Positions 46,223 to 59,499 of a stretch of 64,000 bases of DNA are shown here, piece by piece. The notes below the pieces were generated by a model, which had not been told where the DNA came from, did no database searches, and saw only the letters and a list, made by a program, of their open reading frames with translations. Numbering within the stretch: the stretch's first letter is position 1; every line of letters starts with the position of its first letter. The stretch is taken from the NCBI GenBank assembly GCA_013397075.1, contig VWZS01011036.1, positions 333,859 through 397,858 on the forward strand. Reading direction: 5' to 3'. A program made the position numbers and the translations under genes. This DNA comes from Rhabdornis inornatus (lineage: Eukaryota > Chordata > Aves > Passeriformes > Rhabdornithidae).

Positions 46223-47839
46223 TTAGGCTCTTTGGATGTTATCATTGTGCTGCTTTCTCGGCAGCACTCTGGATCTTAAAATCACAGGCTTTGGTACTTT
46301 TTCTGCCTGTGTCACCGCCTCTGACCAATCCCCCATGCCGCACAAATGGTCCATGATAATTGTATTATTGTCAGCGTCAACGGCGCATTCGGAGATTTGT
46401 AAAAGCTCAGGAAGGAGGTCCCCTAATAACCTTTTCCATGTCATCTCCCACAACTGGTACTCGGTTGGGTGAAGAAGACATGAAAATAAATCTTTAAGGT
46501 CACCAGGGACCAGCACGTTTGAGGAGAAAGAGGCATGCAGTAGGCCTTTAAAATATTCATTCTTTCTCCCAAACTCTTTCTGTGCTTCACAAATCTCCTT
46601 TTTGTGGGAGTATTCAAAAGGCTGCCGATTGGGAATACCCCTTTGTTTTAAATATCTAACTGGTGCGGCTGTGTGGATGATCCCCTGTTCTGGGTTCCGG
46701 TCTCCACACTTGTCACATCCGGTTTCCAGAGCGTGAGAACCGGAAGGAGGAGCGTGGGAAGCAGAGGCCAGAAGAGGGTAGGCAGGATTGACTGCCGAGA
46801 AAGGGGAGGGGTCAGTTAAATGACCACGTCCACAACGGGAGAAGCTAGGTGACATGGGTGGGTGGTGTTTCACAAGGGGGCAGGACAAGGGGTGGAGTCA
46901 AGGGGATAGGAAGGCGTTGGGAGGAGGAAAAAGGGGAGGAGCCGAAGGAGGAGGAAGGGGTGGGTCTACACAAAAGGGATTTTGGGAAGAAGAAGCACAA
47001 GGGGACGGCCATGCCACGTGGCCGACACCATCTTGTGCCCCAGGGATGGGGAAGCCATTTTGAGGGTCAGGGTCTGGGGTAGGAAGAGGACAGGGAGATT
47101 TAAATTTGACTAATTTTAGGATGGGTTTAGGGGTAGATTCTGGGGTGGAAACTGGGGTAGGAGCAGGAGTGGATTTTGGAGTAATTCTCGGGGTCTTCGG
47201 GGTTTTCAGACCGGACTTAGGTGTGGGGAGAGGAGTAGAAACTGGGATTTTAACTGGGGTTGTAACTGGGGAAACTGAGGAAAAAGATTCCAGGGCAGTG
47301 GGGTTTAGGGAAGGATCCCTGGCAGCAGGGCCCTTGCTGCCGGGGCTAGGGTACTGAGGAGATTGTGGAGGGCCAGGTAGACAGTAGCTGCTTTGCATGG
47401 CCAGGCTGACCTACGACTCATTTCGGGCTGCCCTGCACAGACCTCCTGGTGTAGGGGTAGAAGGATTGGGCAAGGGGGAAGGAAAGGCAGGGGAAGCTTG
47501 GGAGGTTTGTCTTGGCTTGCCCTCCACTTCCCCTTTTTCTTTTAAAACTGACTGAATTAATAAAAATAAGACAGTGAATTTTTCGACTGAAGTGTCCCCC
47601 CTGGCTCTCAACTCTGACAGTTTTAAACCCACTGTGTCCCAAAAGGGAACGGTTGTCACATTGTGGGGAGACACTTCAGGAAAATGGAGAGCCAGCCAAC
47701 ATACAAACCTTTTTAAATTTCCCTTAGGAAACTTTCTCCCCCCTCCCACCAGGAGACCCACAACTTGGAAATAAATCCCCCTCTGCTGTGCCGACAACTT
47801 TGCACATACTTTATTAGATAACTCTGGCCAGCACAGCAA
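46223..47839 (-). pseudogene. gag: gag, one frame of about 539 codons with two nonsense codons
   Basis: Three open stretches (47839-47411, 47398-46898, 46888-46223) lie in the same reading frame and are separated only by TAG (47411-47413) and TGA (46898-46900). The first resembles matrix (FVCWLALHFPEVSPHNV). The second is a Pro/Thr-rich linker with TPKS-type repeats and a PSAP motif (46937-46948). The third has YPLL (46769-46780) and the start of capsid (LHPTEYQLWEMTWKRLL). It ends at a TAA (46223-46225) before the major homology region, so the capsid C-terminal half and nucleocapsid are missing. The start codon is unresolved: the first codon of the open part is TTG. No frameshift is visible over 1.6 kb. 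Confidence 0.88.
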
Positions 47840-48212
47840 AATCCACCCCTGCCTGCAGCAAAGGAAAACTTAAAAAACTGATAAAAGGGGCCCAGGGACC
47901 AGTCAACAGGGCTAGGGAGCTATCTGCAGCCAACTCCGTGGCTTTTAGGTTCGGGGCCCTCCCTCTCTAGGGTGATGCTCCCTGCCCAATTCCTTGTAAG
48001 CCCCCCTCTCCCTCGGAGGATACTTACCTGTTGGTCTCTCTGGGCGGTGTGCTGCAGACGAGGTTCCTTCCCCCGAGGATGGTTCTGTAATGCAGAGAGA
48101 CCCCCGGGAGCACTGCTGAGACCAGCCTGCTTTCACCGGGGTAGCCAACGGCCAACACCTCCAAATCCTCAAGATCCACGGAGGCACGTCACGAGGTCTC
48201 CACGTTCGAGAG
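47840..48212 (-). other. 5' leader of provirus 2 with splice donor
   Basis: GC-rich leader of about 370 bases. It contains CAG|GTAAGTAT on the minus strand (junction at plus 48027/48028), a near-perfect donor placed where retroviruses keep their major splice donor. This would serve env mRNA in the intact ancestor. Confidence 0.75.
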
Positions 48213-48230
48213 GCCCCATGTTGGGTGCCA
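48213..48230 (-). other. primer binding site, tRNA-Lys1,2-like
   Basis: The minus-strand TGGCACCCAACATGGGGC lies two bases after the LTR end. It equals the Lys1,2 primer site except for two G-to-A changes at CpG positions. It differs from the Lys3-like site of provirus 1. Confidence 0.85.
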
Positions 48231-48232
48231 GC

Positions 48233-48910
48233 TGATGTGGCCCACCTGTGACCACAACCTGGCCCTCTGGCCCAACCCGCTAGCTCCTGCAGGAAGGTAC
48301 GAGCGCCAAGAGTGGGCTGTTCTCAGGATGCAGCTGTCCCGGAGATACAGCTAGGGCTGCGAGGCCCTTCTGGTAGTGTCCACATCTGGGAGAGGCGAAG
48401 GACGAGAGGGAGTCCTTACGTTGATCCAGGGAAGAGGTTTATTATAGGGTCTGAGGGGAGGAGGCAGAAAGGAGAGGATCCAACAAAAGGCAAAAATCAC
48501 AGGTGTGCAACAACTTAAATACGGGGGAGGTCCCAAGGGAGGGTACAATGCATCAACCAATCAGGGTATTTTGGGGGAGGAACATAAGGTGGGGATGAAT
48601 ACATCATCAACCAATGAGGGAGAACGTAGACGGGGAACAACATGTATCAGCAAATAATACACTGAGGAGGGGGTGACTGATACAGAAAGTTCTGGAAGTT
48701 TGGGAGGGGCCAGGAAGGATTGACAATTGTAGGGGAGTGGATTAGGGTGATGGATGGGGAACATTCTGGAGGTATGAGAGGGAACTAGGATCGATTGATA
48801 GGGTAAAGGCGGGGATTGCGGCAACCAAAATTGCAAACAATGGGGGATTTTAACAGAGGAACAAACCATTTAACAAAGGGAAAGCAGAAGTAAAATAACA
48901 CACCGAAACA
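48233..48910 (-). repeat. 5' LTR of provirus 2
   Basis: 678 bp, TGTTTCGG...GCCACATCA on the minus strand. It has a TATTTAAG box (plus about 48513-48520) and AATAAA (plus 48438-48443), and is flanked outside by CTGTAC. CpG-rich near R/U5 and the leader. Confidence 0.93.
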
Positions 48911-48916
48911 CTGTAC

Positions 48917-51900
48917 CACAGGTATTTGGTCACTATCATAGACAGGGTATTGGACCCAAAAAACTGTCATAGACAGGTATTAGACCCTGGGGCTGGACCA
49001 CACAGGAAAAAATTTTATACCTTTTACGTGTGTTCCTGTTCTTCAGATCTGGGTGAACTGCGTCTATTAATTATCTTTTTTCCTTTGCTTTGTTTGTCCA
49101 GTCCTACACACATTAGCATGCCTGAACTGTCTTAATTCCCACGAAATCTCCTATCTTATCTTCTACAGAACAGAACTAAGTTAACAGGGAAAGTACAGAA
49201 AATGGCATCTGCACTCTTGTTACTGAATGTGCTAGCTATAGATGTCACTTATTTCAGGTTTGTTCAAAGAATGCATTTGTTCTTTGTAGGTTTTTCACAG
49301 AAATGAGAAAAATAATAATCTTTCTATCCAGATGGTGATGACAGTAGAACAATTTAGCATCATATCTTTCTGTTTCTCTAGGAGGTTATGTGATTTTATC
49401 CAACAACATATTTGGAAGAAGCTTAACCACAGGTAATTCTTAACTGAAACACAGTACAAATAGATGTGTTTTCAGCCAAGTACACATAAACACCATAAAG
49501 GGGTTTTTGAAATCTTAAAAAGTTTACCAATAGTAATTGGGGAAGGAGTTGAAATTTTGTATGTGTATTTGTACATTCACACTAACTCAAACAAGGGCCA
49601 CAGAAATGGACCAGAAATAAAGAGGTAATAAACATGCAAGTTTTCCATACAAATAACAAAGAAAGATGACTAATTTTCTGGAAAGCTGTAATTGCCTTAC
49701 CAGTTCTGCACATCTATGCATCTTTCAGTATAAGAATCACTTAAAACCTACACCGTAATACTTATGTAATTATATAGACTCTGACTGTGTATTTTTATTA
49801 TCTCCTTTAGACATCACATATACATCTATTTCCGGTGATTTCATCAGAATTTTGACTGAAACCACACAAATTGATTATGCTATACAGATCTAAATTAATC
49901 CTAAAAAAAAAATTTGCCTCCTGAGCTGTGTTGTTCTTGCTCCCAGTTTGTATTTTCCACTTCATTATTACAAAGATTATACCTAGTTGTAAAAAACTAA
50001 TGTAAACATCTTACAAATAAAATATATATTTTATCTTCATCAATACATCTTCAACAATTCACGTAGGACTGGGAGAGTACAAAAGAATTCTATTTTTATT
50101 CATTCCATGTAATCAGCAGTAGAAAACTACATAGCTAATTCAAGGAATTTCCTGCAAGTTCATATACTGCTTTAATGGAATATTCCACAGCATGTAGGTT
50201 CAGTGACATGTTTCAGCAGACACTTAGACCCACTGTAACCACCTAGAGACATTATCCAAGAAGAGCAGTTGATTTCTGCACAGCTGTAACACAATGCAGC
50301 TCATATCCTCTTTTTTTCTCATTAAAGTAGCTCTGAACAGCTGAGGATCCAACTTGGCTTGTGAGCACACTAATAAATATTTGATTCAACCTTATGCACC
50401 TTCAGACAGAAAGCCAGGAATTATCAGTGCAACTACTTTAAACTAGATAAGGCTTGGAAAAAATCCAACAGCCCTCATTTTCTTTTCCACTAAGTCTCCT
50501 ATTTTGTTAATACTAAGAAAACCAAAGATGCCAATTAGTGGGGAAAAAACCCCCAAACAAACCATGAGACATTAAAAGTTTCTATTTTTGTCAGAACACT
50601 GACAAAGTGGTATCCATATTCACTGTTACCTATTTAAGCTTTCCAGACTAGTCAAAACAGCTCCATTTTGACGTGAGTGGCCTTTTTTCATGACAAATGC
50701 ACTCACATTCAGCATCTTCCCCTAGTAACCTGTCTTGCTATAAAGAATTGCTGAACTAAGCTAGTACATTCAGAACATATAAAAAAGCCAATCAAAAAAA
50801 GAAAACCACAAATGAGAAGTGTGAGGAAAAACGTCATAAATAACGACGTAGATTTCTTTACTTAAGAAGTTATTTTCCTTCGTAATACTCCACTCATAAA
50901 AAACAGGATTTAAAACACTACTAGTGACACTGTTAATGGATAAGGATAAAAATGCTATATCCAAAGCATTCCTTTTACCGTGACTCAGGTTTATTGAGAA
51001 ATAAAAGGTCTAATAATCTCTTTCATTAACTCATTTCTGTATCAATTTTTAAAGTACTGTTGAAAATGAAAACTGTAACCCTAGTGACCCAAGTGGCACT
51101 GTGCTGCATTCAGCAGCTGAAGACAGACATTGTACAAAATTTTGAATACTGTAGAGTACTACGGCAAAAAGAAGCATAAGCTTGCTACATGCACCACTTG
51201 GGGTAACTGCCTGAAAACAGGAGATCTGTGGTTATTTGAGTATCAGGACAGCAGGCAGCAGTAATAAGGTACAAGATGTTGTCTAAAAGGGAGTGATCAA
51301 AACATCACTGTTCAGGGACAGTGTAATTCCCTGTGACATCTGTGCTAAAATTACATTTCCATGCTACAATATACACTAGATCTTATTTAATACTTTCAAA
51401 TGTATTTCACATAAGAGCGGCTCAAAGTCTCAGAGAGACAATTTTGCCTGGCGCTGCCAAGGTCCCTTTTTGAGGAACCAGAGCAACTGGGAGAATGATT
51501 CCCTTCATTAAGTTCTGCTCTATTTCTTTAGAAAAGCTAAGTGCCAACAACAAAAATAGTGGCATATGGTAATAACATTTTAATCTGCATATTTTTGTTC
51601 TCTGCTCTTGGTCTCTTGCTCTCTTGCTTTCTATTTTATTACCTACATACTCCCAGTGTAGAGTGATTCATCAGCACTGTTCTAAAATGATGAAGTTACA
51701 CAAAGAGTTACCTAAGATTAAATCAAAACAGTTCCTCATCCATTTCTTTGTTACCTCCTCGTCTTGGCAGCAGTGCAGTTAAAGAGACATAAGGATGTAT
51801 ATAGAAATCAAAATAAAAATCACTCATCAAAATATTAAACCAGAGGATGGCAGCTGACAAGAGAAACCACGAAATCCTAGCCATTGCATTATTCATCAGT

Positions 51901-54900
51901 TTCCAAATGCATGTACCCAGCCATCATTCAAATACTTCTACAGTAAAACTTAGAATTCTTTCTTCACCACAAATCCAGGAGACATTCATGAGACAAGGCC
52001 ACTGCCTCACTGGGAACAGAACAGAAACACTGACTTCATTCACAGATTGGTGGCTGCTTCTTGGCTCTGCACTGTGCCCTGTTGCCCAGTGTCCCAGAGC
52101 ACAGGATCACTACCTATGCACTAGAAAGAAACCATTAGCAGTGACTCTCAGATTTAAGAATGCTGCAAATTCCATCCACACTTAAACACTGAACACAGAA
52201 ATGCTCTCATTTCTGGAGAGCAATCAGCTCTCCAACTTAGCCATAGCCTAAAACAAGGCCATTTCATCACTCTTCCTGTTGAGAGCACAAAAAATTATGT
52301 CCATCATGTTTGCTAAGGCTTTATTTGAACTTTAAAAAAATCAGGAAGTTGTCCACAAACACAGCTTTTTTCCAAATGGAAAAGATATTTTTCCATTAAA
52401 TAGTTTTACTTTTTCAAGTCAATTTCAATAATAGATACATTAGCTGATGATGAAGATACAAAAGAAAATTCCCATTTTGGTGCCTACTTAAGGACACCAT
52501 GCTGGCAGAACTCAGGGAAAGTAGAGTCATTTACCCAGTGGGGACATGCTCAGGCAGTAGATGTAAAGTGTCAAAGTACTTAGAATGGCTCTAACTGGTG
52601 TAAGTCCACCAGTTCCCTTGGTGCTAACCCTAAACATGCCCTTCTGAGGCACCTGGCATTGAGCACTCTCTGTGCCCTTATCAGTGCAGAAACAGCAACA
52701 GCAGCCACAGTTAGAAGTGCTTAAACAAGCAGCTTTTTGTAGTCCTCCTGTAGGTCTTTGTAAACTGCTAAAACACAGCAGTAAATAGAATTATTAGCTT
52801 ATAAAATACGCATATGACATGAAGCCAAGCATATGAAAAGTACACACACGAACAAGAAAAATAATATTACCAAGGATATTGAAAAATGTAACCTTACTTT
52901 CATGTATTTCCAATAAGCCTGTCTGGTAGTTTATTGCATTTCCTCTCTCAGTAATTAGTGTCCTATAGGGATCTACAGGAAACTATAGGGATTTGTTTCG
53001 CTGCAAAAAAATTGAACAAACCATGAAAAGATTAAATGTAATTATCATTATTTCTATTTCTGGGGCAAGGCCTTTTCATAAACAATAATGTTGAAGTGTA
53101 AAACTGGAGGCTTTATACAGTTGCTCTATCATTCATAATAATGAGTAGGATAATAAGCCACGAGCCAAATCTTCATATTCTCATTAGATAGAGAAGATTA
53201 ATTAGGACTTTAACCAGAAATGCCATTAAGCATGATGCTTACTTAGGTAATTAAAGCACCGAGACTATTGAGACTTATGTTGTCTTCCAAATCTGCAAAT
53301 AGCATGATGCTGACAAAATTACATTGTATAAAACCATATGGTCTTCAAATAAAGTTAGAAGAATTTATTTGTGTGTGTCAGGCCTTCATAATAAAGTCAC
53401 TTTAGTGTTAAACAACCAGATTTTCTTCTCACCCTGTTCCCAACCAATGTTGTGGAATTCAAAGTGGTACCTTCAATGTAAAACTACTGTGACCAAGACA
53501 TCTGCCAATGTGACAAAGACTCATTTCTACATGAAAGGAAAAAAGACCTTTGCCCTCAACTGGATGAGGTTAATGAATTGACTCACTGCCAAGATGCTGA
53601 CTCAGAGCAGCCAATGATGTCAACTCCCATCTCCTATTCATTCAATTTTCAGGAGTAATTTTGGATGGAATTGTCTTTTCCTGTATTTTATGCTTGTAGG
53701 AGTTGCCTGCAAATACCTGACAGCCTGTTTTTGTCATATCTCCCTTTGGAAAGCTACTTTTTGTTCTAGCCTCCCCACAAACAATACACACACCCGGCTG
53801 AATAGCTGGTGTGTTGAAAATACCATTTACCATACTGACAAAATGACACCAGTCCCCCATTTCTTCATGTTCCTTTGTCCACCTGGTGACTCTCCTCATC
53901 TTTTTCAACCTAAAGGCTACATGAGATGTCTCCTGTTCTAGTTCTAATGCTATACAAAATATAGGCCATGCCTATAGCTCATGGGTACTGCTCATATGCA
54001 AATCATGTACATTAGTAATAATAAAGTCATGGCTGAGGTCAAATCTCTTTGGGTATCTTAAGAATATTTCACTGATGTGGGAAGATACATATTTATGACC
54101 ATGTTGAAGAACAAAAAGCGAAGGAACTGTTCTGTCATCTAATGGTTCATAAGAACTAGTAGTGGTTTAGGAATCTGTATTCAAGAACTCTAATTAAAAC
54201 ACACCTAGTTTCAGCTTAATGACTGCTTAAGAACTGAAAATAAAGTCTACCCAAAAAAAGCCTTTTTTTTTTTTTCTTTTTTACATGGACTGTTTATTCT
54301 CCAAACAGAATTCTTTCCTCAGACTAAGTCACTCATGAAAAGCATAATTAAAAAAACCCTAAATGATTAAACATCCCTTTTGGTAGGCAAATTCCCCATT
54401 ATTGCAACATTATCGATAAACATTAGTGAGTACATTCTGAGCTTTATATAAAACAGGTTCAACATGAAAAAAGGGCATCTTAGAAGACTCTTTAAAGCAC
54501 TTCAAGTTTCAGTTTTACTTTTCATTCTGGATGATTTGGCCAATTTTGCTGGAATGCAAGCAGCACTCAAAAAGGTACTAGCTTTTGTTTGTTTTTAAGG
54601 TATTGACAAAACACTACACCAACCAAAATATACAGCCAAAAAAACGGAAAAAATGAAAATAAACCCAAATCTCTTCCTGGTTAAGAATATGGAAGGTTCT
54701 CAACCATGAGACACAGAACTAGAAGTAAACCACAACTGCCTTATTCTAAACAGCCCATGAAATTATATTTCATGAAATGTAATAAAAATATTTTAGAACT
54801 ATTCCACATTTGTGTTCAAAGTAAGATTCTCCAAACATGAAAATGATCTTGTGCTGTTTATTCTAGCAGAGAATATTTCTAACATTCTTTTTCAAGCTGC

Positions 54901-57900
54901 TTCAGGCAACTTCTTTTCTCTTATTTTAAAAGATAACTTTTTTGACAACCACATACTCTGCAAGAGCAGTGGAGGTGAAGTGGCTCTATCTCTGAGAAGA
55001 GGGCAACTCTCAAATTCTGTCTTTCCTTACACAACTGAATTAAGGTTTCCAAGAGAGATAATGATTTAAATCAACCAATTTCTTGGTACAGAAGTTCCAT
55101 GTAGTCTGAAGCAAAGTTCTCTGCAGCTGTGGCAGCAATGTTCTCTGTGGAAACTTGGCCACATGCAGGTCCAGAGTAAGGACAGGAGCAAAGAAAGGCC
55201 ACAAGTAAACGTGAGCAGAGCAAGAAGAGGCACCACACAAAAACTAAACCAGGTTGACCTCTATTTGTCACAAGAATAGCTGACGCAGGACATTCTCATC
55301 CTGAGAACTCTCTCCCTCAAATCTGAATTTGGCAGAACTTCAAAAAGGGTGCTGAACTGAGAAAAAATTCTAGACTAGATTAGAAGTTCCAGTTTTTCAA
55401 GTAATTTGAATCCCTTTGTAGAATCCAGCTGGGATCCTCACACCATGGGTCATTTTTGTTTCTGACTGATCACTGGACCTAATCCCTTTTAGACTTGTTT
55501 TAATTTCTAGTCCTTGTTTGAAGAGAATTATCTATGTAGGTGCTCACTCCTCTTTGTATCACTGTGTTATTAGCTTTTAGCAGGATATAATTTCTTCCTT
55601 AAAATGTCTAATAATAGTGGGCATTCCAGACAGGCATGGGAAACTAATAAACCCAACTGTCAGGCAGGAAAGATTAAGAAGACAATTAAAGATCAGTTAC
55701 TATCTTGTAAATTCTATTTTCTGGGTAACAGTCAACAGGAACTGGATATTCTTATAACTTCCAAACTAAATTCAGGGTAGCACCTTCATGCTCAGGGCAA
55801 AGGGATCAATACTTCTGGCTTTGTCACTGTTCTGTGAACACAACTTTAGTCAGCAACAGCTCAACAAGTCCTCTGATGGGAAAAAGACGATTTAAAAATT
55901 ATGAGATCTGCAGTCCCAACTACCACAAAGCAACAAATTTAATTTTGGGGGTTTTTTTAAAGATCCTTAGATTAAATAGTGTTGTCCACTAATGTTGCCT
56001 TGTTCACTCTGCTATGCTTTGTAATTTAGTAAACTAGCACCAATGTCATAATTGTGCTAGTGTGCATCAAGTGTATTTCACATGCCAGTAGGCATAATAA
56101 TGCATATGGTATGCTTCATTTAAACAATCAGATACATCTATTACTAGTAATTTATTTTGCTTTTTGTTATTGATTGCTTTTTATTTCACTGGATGAGATA
56201 AATTAATCCTGCTGACAACTTTCTTGCAAGATCATCAATTAGAAATTTTCAGTCAAGCAGCACATATTAGATGCTTTTTACTGGAAGAATACTTCCAGTA
56301 AAATGATTTGATACTTTCCAAAAAGACCACCCAGTATCAGATTCTCAGAAAGAATTGTGCTAAGCTCAGAGAAGTTAGAGCTGAATGTCCTAAAGCAGTA
56401 AGACAACTCTTCCTGTTCTCTAGTTCATTTCACATGCTTCCCATTTATATCATTTATATCATCTCTAGGCATTCACCTATTTCCCATTATCTTGCCTTTC
56501 TTCTTAGACCAGTCATCATTATAGAATTTTAGAAGAGGTGGATATTAAGACCTTATTCTTGCCTTATGGCATGAGCATTAATTAGCCTCACACTAAAAAA
56601 CGCTAACTGCAATCATGTTCTTGAAAATCTGAGTTTATACGTTAAACAGAAAATGGCCCTTTTCTGTCCCATCATGTGTAAGACTTTCTAAATTTCTATT
56701 TCATTAAAAACAGAGCTCAGTTTCAATCACTGCATTGGAGAGACACTATGTAAATGTGACTAAACATTTGACTCCTATTTTGGTCACATAAGAACAGCAC
56801 TCAGGAAGCCTGTACTTGCTGTCTACCTCCCATGGATTAATAACTCCACCGGAGAGCCCGAAACAGCAAGCTCCAAGTCAAAACTGAATAATAGTGGCAA
56901 ACTTCAGATCTAGCATTGTGTCATGCTGGAGGTCTGAAGTTAGTGTGCCAATGAAACAGCTACTCCTCATTAAAAGGAGAAGCAAAGTATCCACAATTTC
57001 TTAAATCTGCACACGTATTTGCAAACCTGCAAGAATATGACTGTGGGAGTTCTGGCTGCAACAGAAAATATTCTTTCTGCCTCTCAAAAAGTAACAAAGA
57101 TACATTATTTCAGAAAAATATTTAGCTCTGTCAATAGTCCATGTCATAAGTCTATAAAATCTCTCATCTATTATAAACTTGTTTAATAATCTTGTCATTT
57201 ACTTCACTGCTTATTAATTGAATGGAAATATCTCTGAGCCATAGGGCACATGAGATATCTGATTTCTGTATGCATTATGCATATTCAAAAGCAGCTGAGA
57301 CCTGGATATATTCCTATTAGGGGACTCTAATGGGCTATTTAAAGAGAAGCAGTTGGGGCTGACTCTTGTAAAAATGGAATTACAGCTACCTTAAAAAGAG
57401 TTCCACATGTTAAGGTACACGAGCCCAGCTTCCAAAATGCCATGCTTTAAACCTACATTACCAGAATTCCTAATGTAGAGTGACTACATTTATATGTGGA
57501 CTCACACATTTATTTGGTTTTCAAGGTGTTGGGAAAAAAAATAGAGAGCAATAGAATGTTTTGGGTTTGTACTTCATTTTTAGTTCAGATCAACTTTAAA
57601 AGGTCACGAAGGAATGAAAAGAGACAGAGAATAAGTGAGCAGAATGAGGAAGATTAAAACCCCCTGAAATTATGAGTAAAGCTTTTAATTTTGAAAGCAC
57701 TGAATCAAAACCATATATAATAGCCCTGTTGATATAGTATTACATTGGGAGAACAATAACAGAGACAATGTCAATGAAAATACATAGTAGTTCATATCCA
57801 AAGTGTCTATTCAATTAGGGCAAAAATCCTATACACACCAGGGGTGGACAGACCTCAATACAACCAAGATATCACCTCTCTAATCACCCCAAGCAGACTG

Positions 57901-59479
57901 TCCTTTAACAAGGACATTTCCTGTTAAAAATTCTTTTGAAACATTAAAAATTCTACCTATAAACAAATGAAAGGCGTAAATTAAGACAATATCTAATTAA
58001 ATACAAGGCAGAATTTCTTGGGGGGTGGGAGGGGTAAGGACAAGAGAGGAAATTACAGGCCTGTTGAGGAGAGAAAATGAGGATTAGACAGGATTGACCA
58101 TTTTTATTTCAAACACTGCCAGAGTGTTACCTAACATTTCTTATAGATAACTGTAAGGAACTTAATTCAGCACAAGAGTTAAAGAAAATGAGTTTAGTAC
58201 ATGGACAAAGGAAAATTAACACTGTTTAACACCAGTAAAGCTCTCTGTCAAAATGCAAAGACTGAACCATTTAATATAAATATAGATGAAAGATGAAATC
58301 CAGTTCCATCCAAATACAAAATCTGTTTTGAGTCCACTGCTTAAGTGGAAAGACAAACATAATAATAAGGCAAAAGCTCACACTTGGGTTCAGCTTTCTG
58401 TACAGGATCTGTACATCAGTTTCTTCTGAAGTCCTGCAGTTGAGTTCTTTCAGAGATCCATAGACAACAGAGTAATTATCATAGGAGGAAGTTAGGATGC
58501 CATTTATCAGTTTTTGTGACAAGTACTGCAATGCAAATACTTGTTTATTATTAGCCTACTGTTTAAACAACTTCCACAGTATTTAAAAAGCCTCCTGCCA
58601 TGGCTGTTATATGACCCTGAAATAATTAGTGATTTTTTTTCATCTGAAAGTTAAATAACCAACTAGCCACATTAAACATGGATATTAAGAGTAATGTGCA
58701 ATAAAACCACATAAGAACTGAATTCAGAACTATTTATACAAATGCATTTTCCAAACGCCACATGATATAAACTTTGTTTCTAGGTTTCAATGTCAGAATG
58801 CTGCTTCTGGTGCATACTCTAGCTCTCTAAATGAGTATTCCTAGAAAAGCCAAAAAGGGGGAACAGAGATACAGCACTCACTTTATTTACCACTTTCAAG
58901 GCAAAATTATCCAATAACATTAGACAGCACTGGATTCACAATGAGTTTAATAAGCCAGGAAGGACAAGGTCATTTTTGGGAAATAGAAAAACAAGATAGA
59001 ACAGTTTACAAAAGAAAATACGGCATGGTACATGCAAAATACACACATATGCCTTTATGGTGGGTAAGACACATTTATTTGGGGTTTTTTTCAGTATTTT
59101 CCTTATGTTGTAAACTCCATTACAAAGGCTGAAAGATCTGGCTCAATAATACGCCATAATGATTACCTGTAAGTGTTGCCTTCAAACTTTCCTTCATTGC
59201 CAGGCACAAGCCACATGCAACACATGATTCATAACTACCTTATCCAAATGGTGTCTGAATGCAAGAACTTACCTGGTTTCATAGCTGATGTTTTTATTAT
59301 TGTTGCTCTTTCTGGATTAAAAATGGCTATTTGGTTAGTCTGGTCCCTATTTGACCTTTCAAAAGTTTAAGAGAAAAATTGAGTTCAGGACATGAAACAC
59401 TATTTTTGTGGCAATGCTGAACATTTTCAACCAGATATATTCTACACAGTGTACAGAGAGCAGGAACACTCAGTTTTGC
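48917..59479. other. 10.6 kb without a recognised gene
   Basis: AT-rich DNA with scattered short poly(A)/poly(T) runs (for example around 54260-54285). No LTR ends, CR1 tails or conserved domains were recognised. Two frames were considered: 112 codons from an ATG at 51847 (plus), and about 66 codons at 55071-55271 (minus, hydrophobic then CGQVSTENIAATAAENF). The second looks somewhat protein-like but lacks an ATG and clear splice sites. Confidence 0.4.
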
Positions 59480-59499
59480 TTTTTTTTTTTTTTTTTTTT
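59480..59499. repeat. poly(T), 20 bases
   Basis: An uninterrupted run of T. No processed pseudogene or LINE body was recognised next to it. Confidence 0.95.

Larger units (their letters stand above)
44349..48910 (-). mobile_element. provirus 2: internally deleted class II-like endogenous retrovirus
   Basis: A 4562-bp provirus on the minus strand bounded by perfect 6-bp direct repeats CTGTAC at 44343-44348 and 48911-48916. It contains, in transcription order, a 5' LTR (48233-48910), primer site, splice donor, gag, an unexplained segment, a crumb of integrase with env TM pieces, a polypurine tract and a 3' LTR (44349-45026). Both LTRs are 678 bp but differ at about one site in five over the part I compared base by base (U3), with several small indels. 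Most of pol and env is deleted. It cannot replicate on its own. Confidence 0.95.

Noticed and set aside
51847..52185. 112-codon plus-strand frame with ATG
   Set aside because: No motif, no splice structure and no conserved character; expected by chance a few times in 64 kb.
55071..55271. Minus-strand frame with a signal-peptide-like start
   Set aside because: The first codon is GTG, not ATG, and there is no upstream promoter or clear donor; too weak to call a gene.
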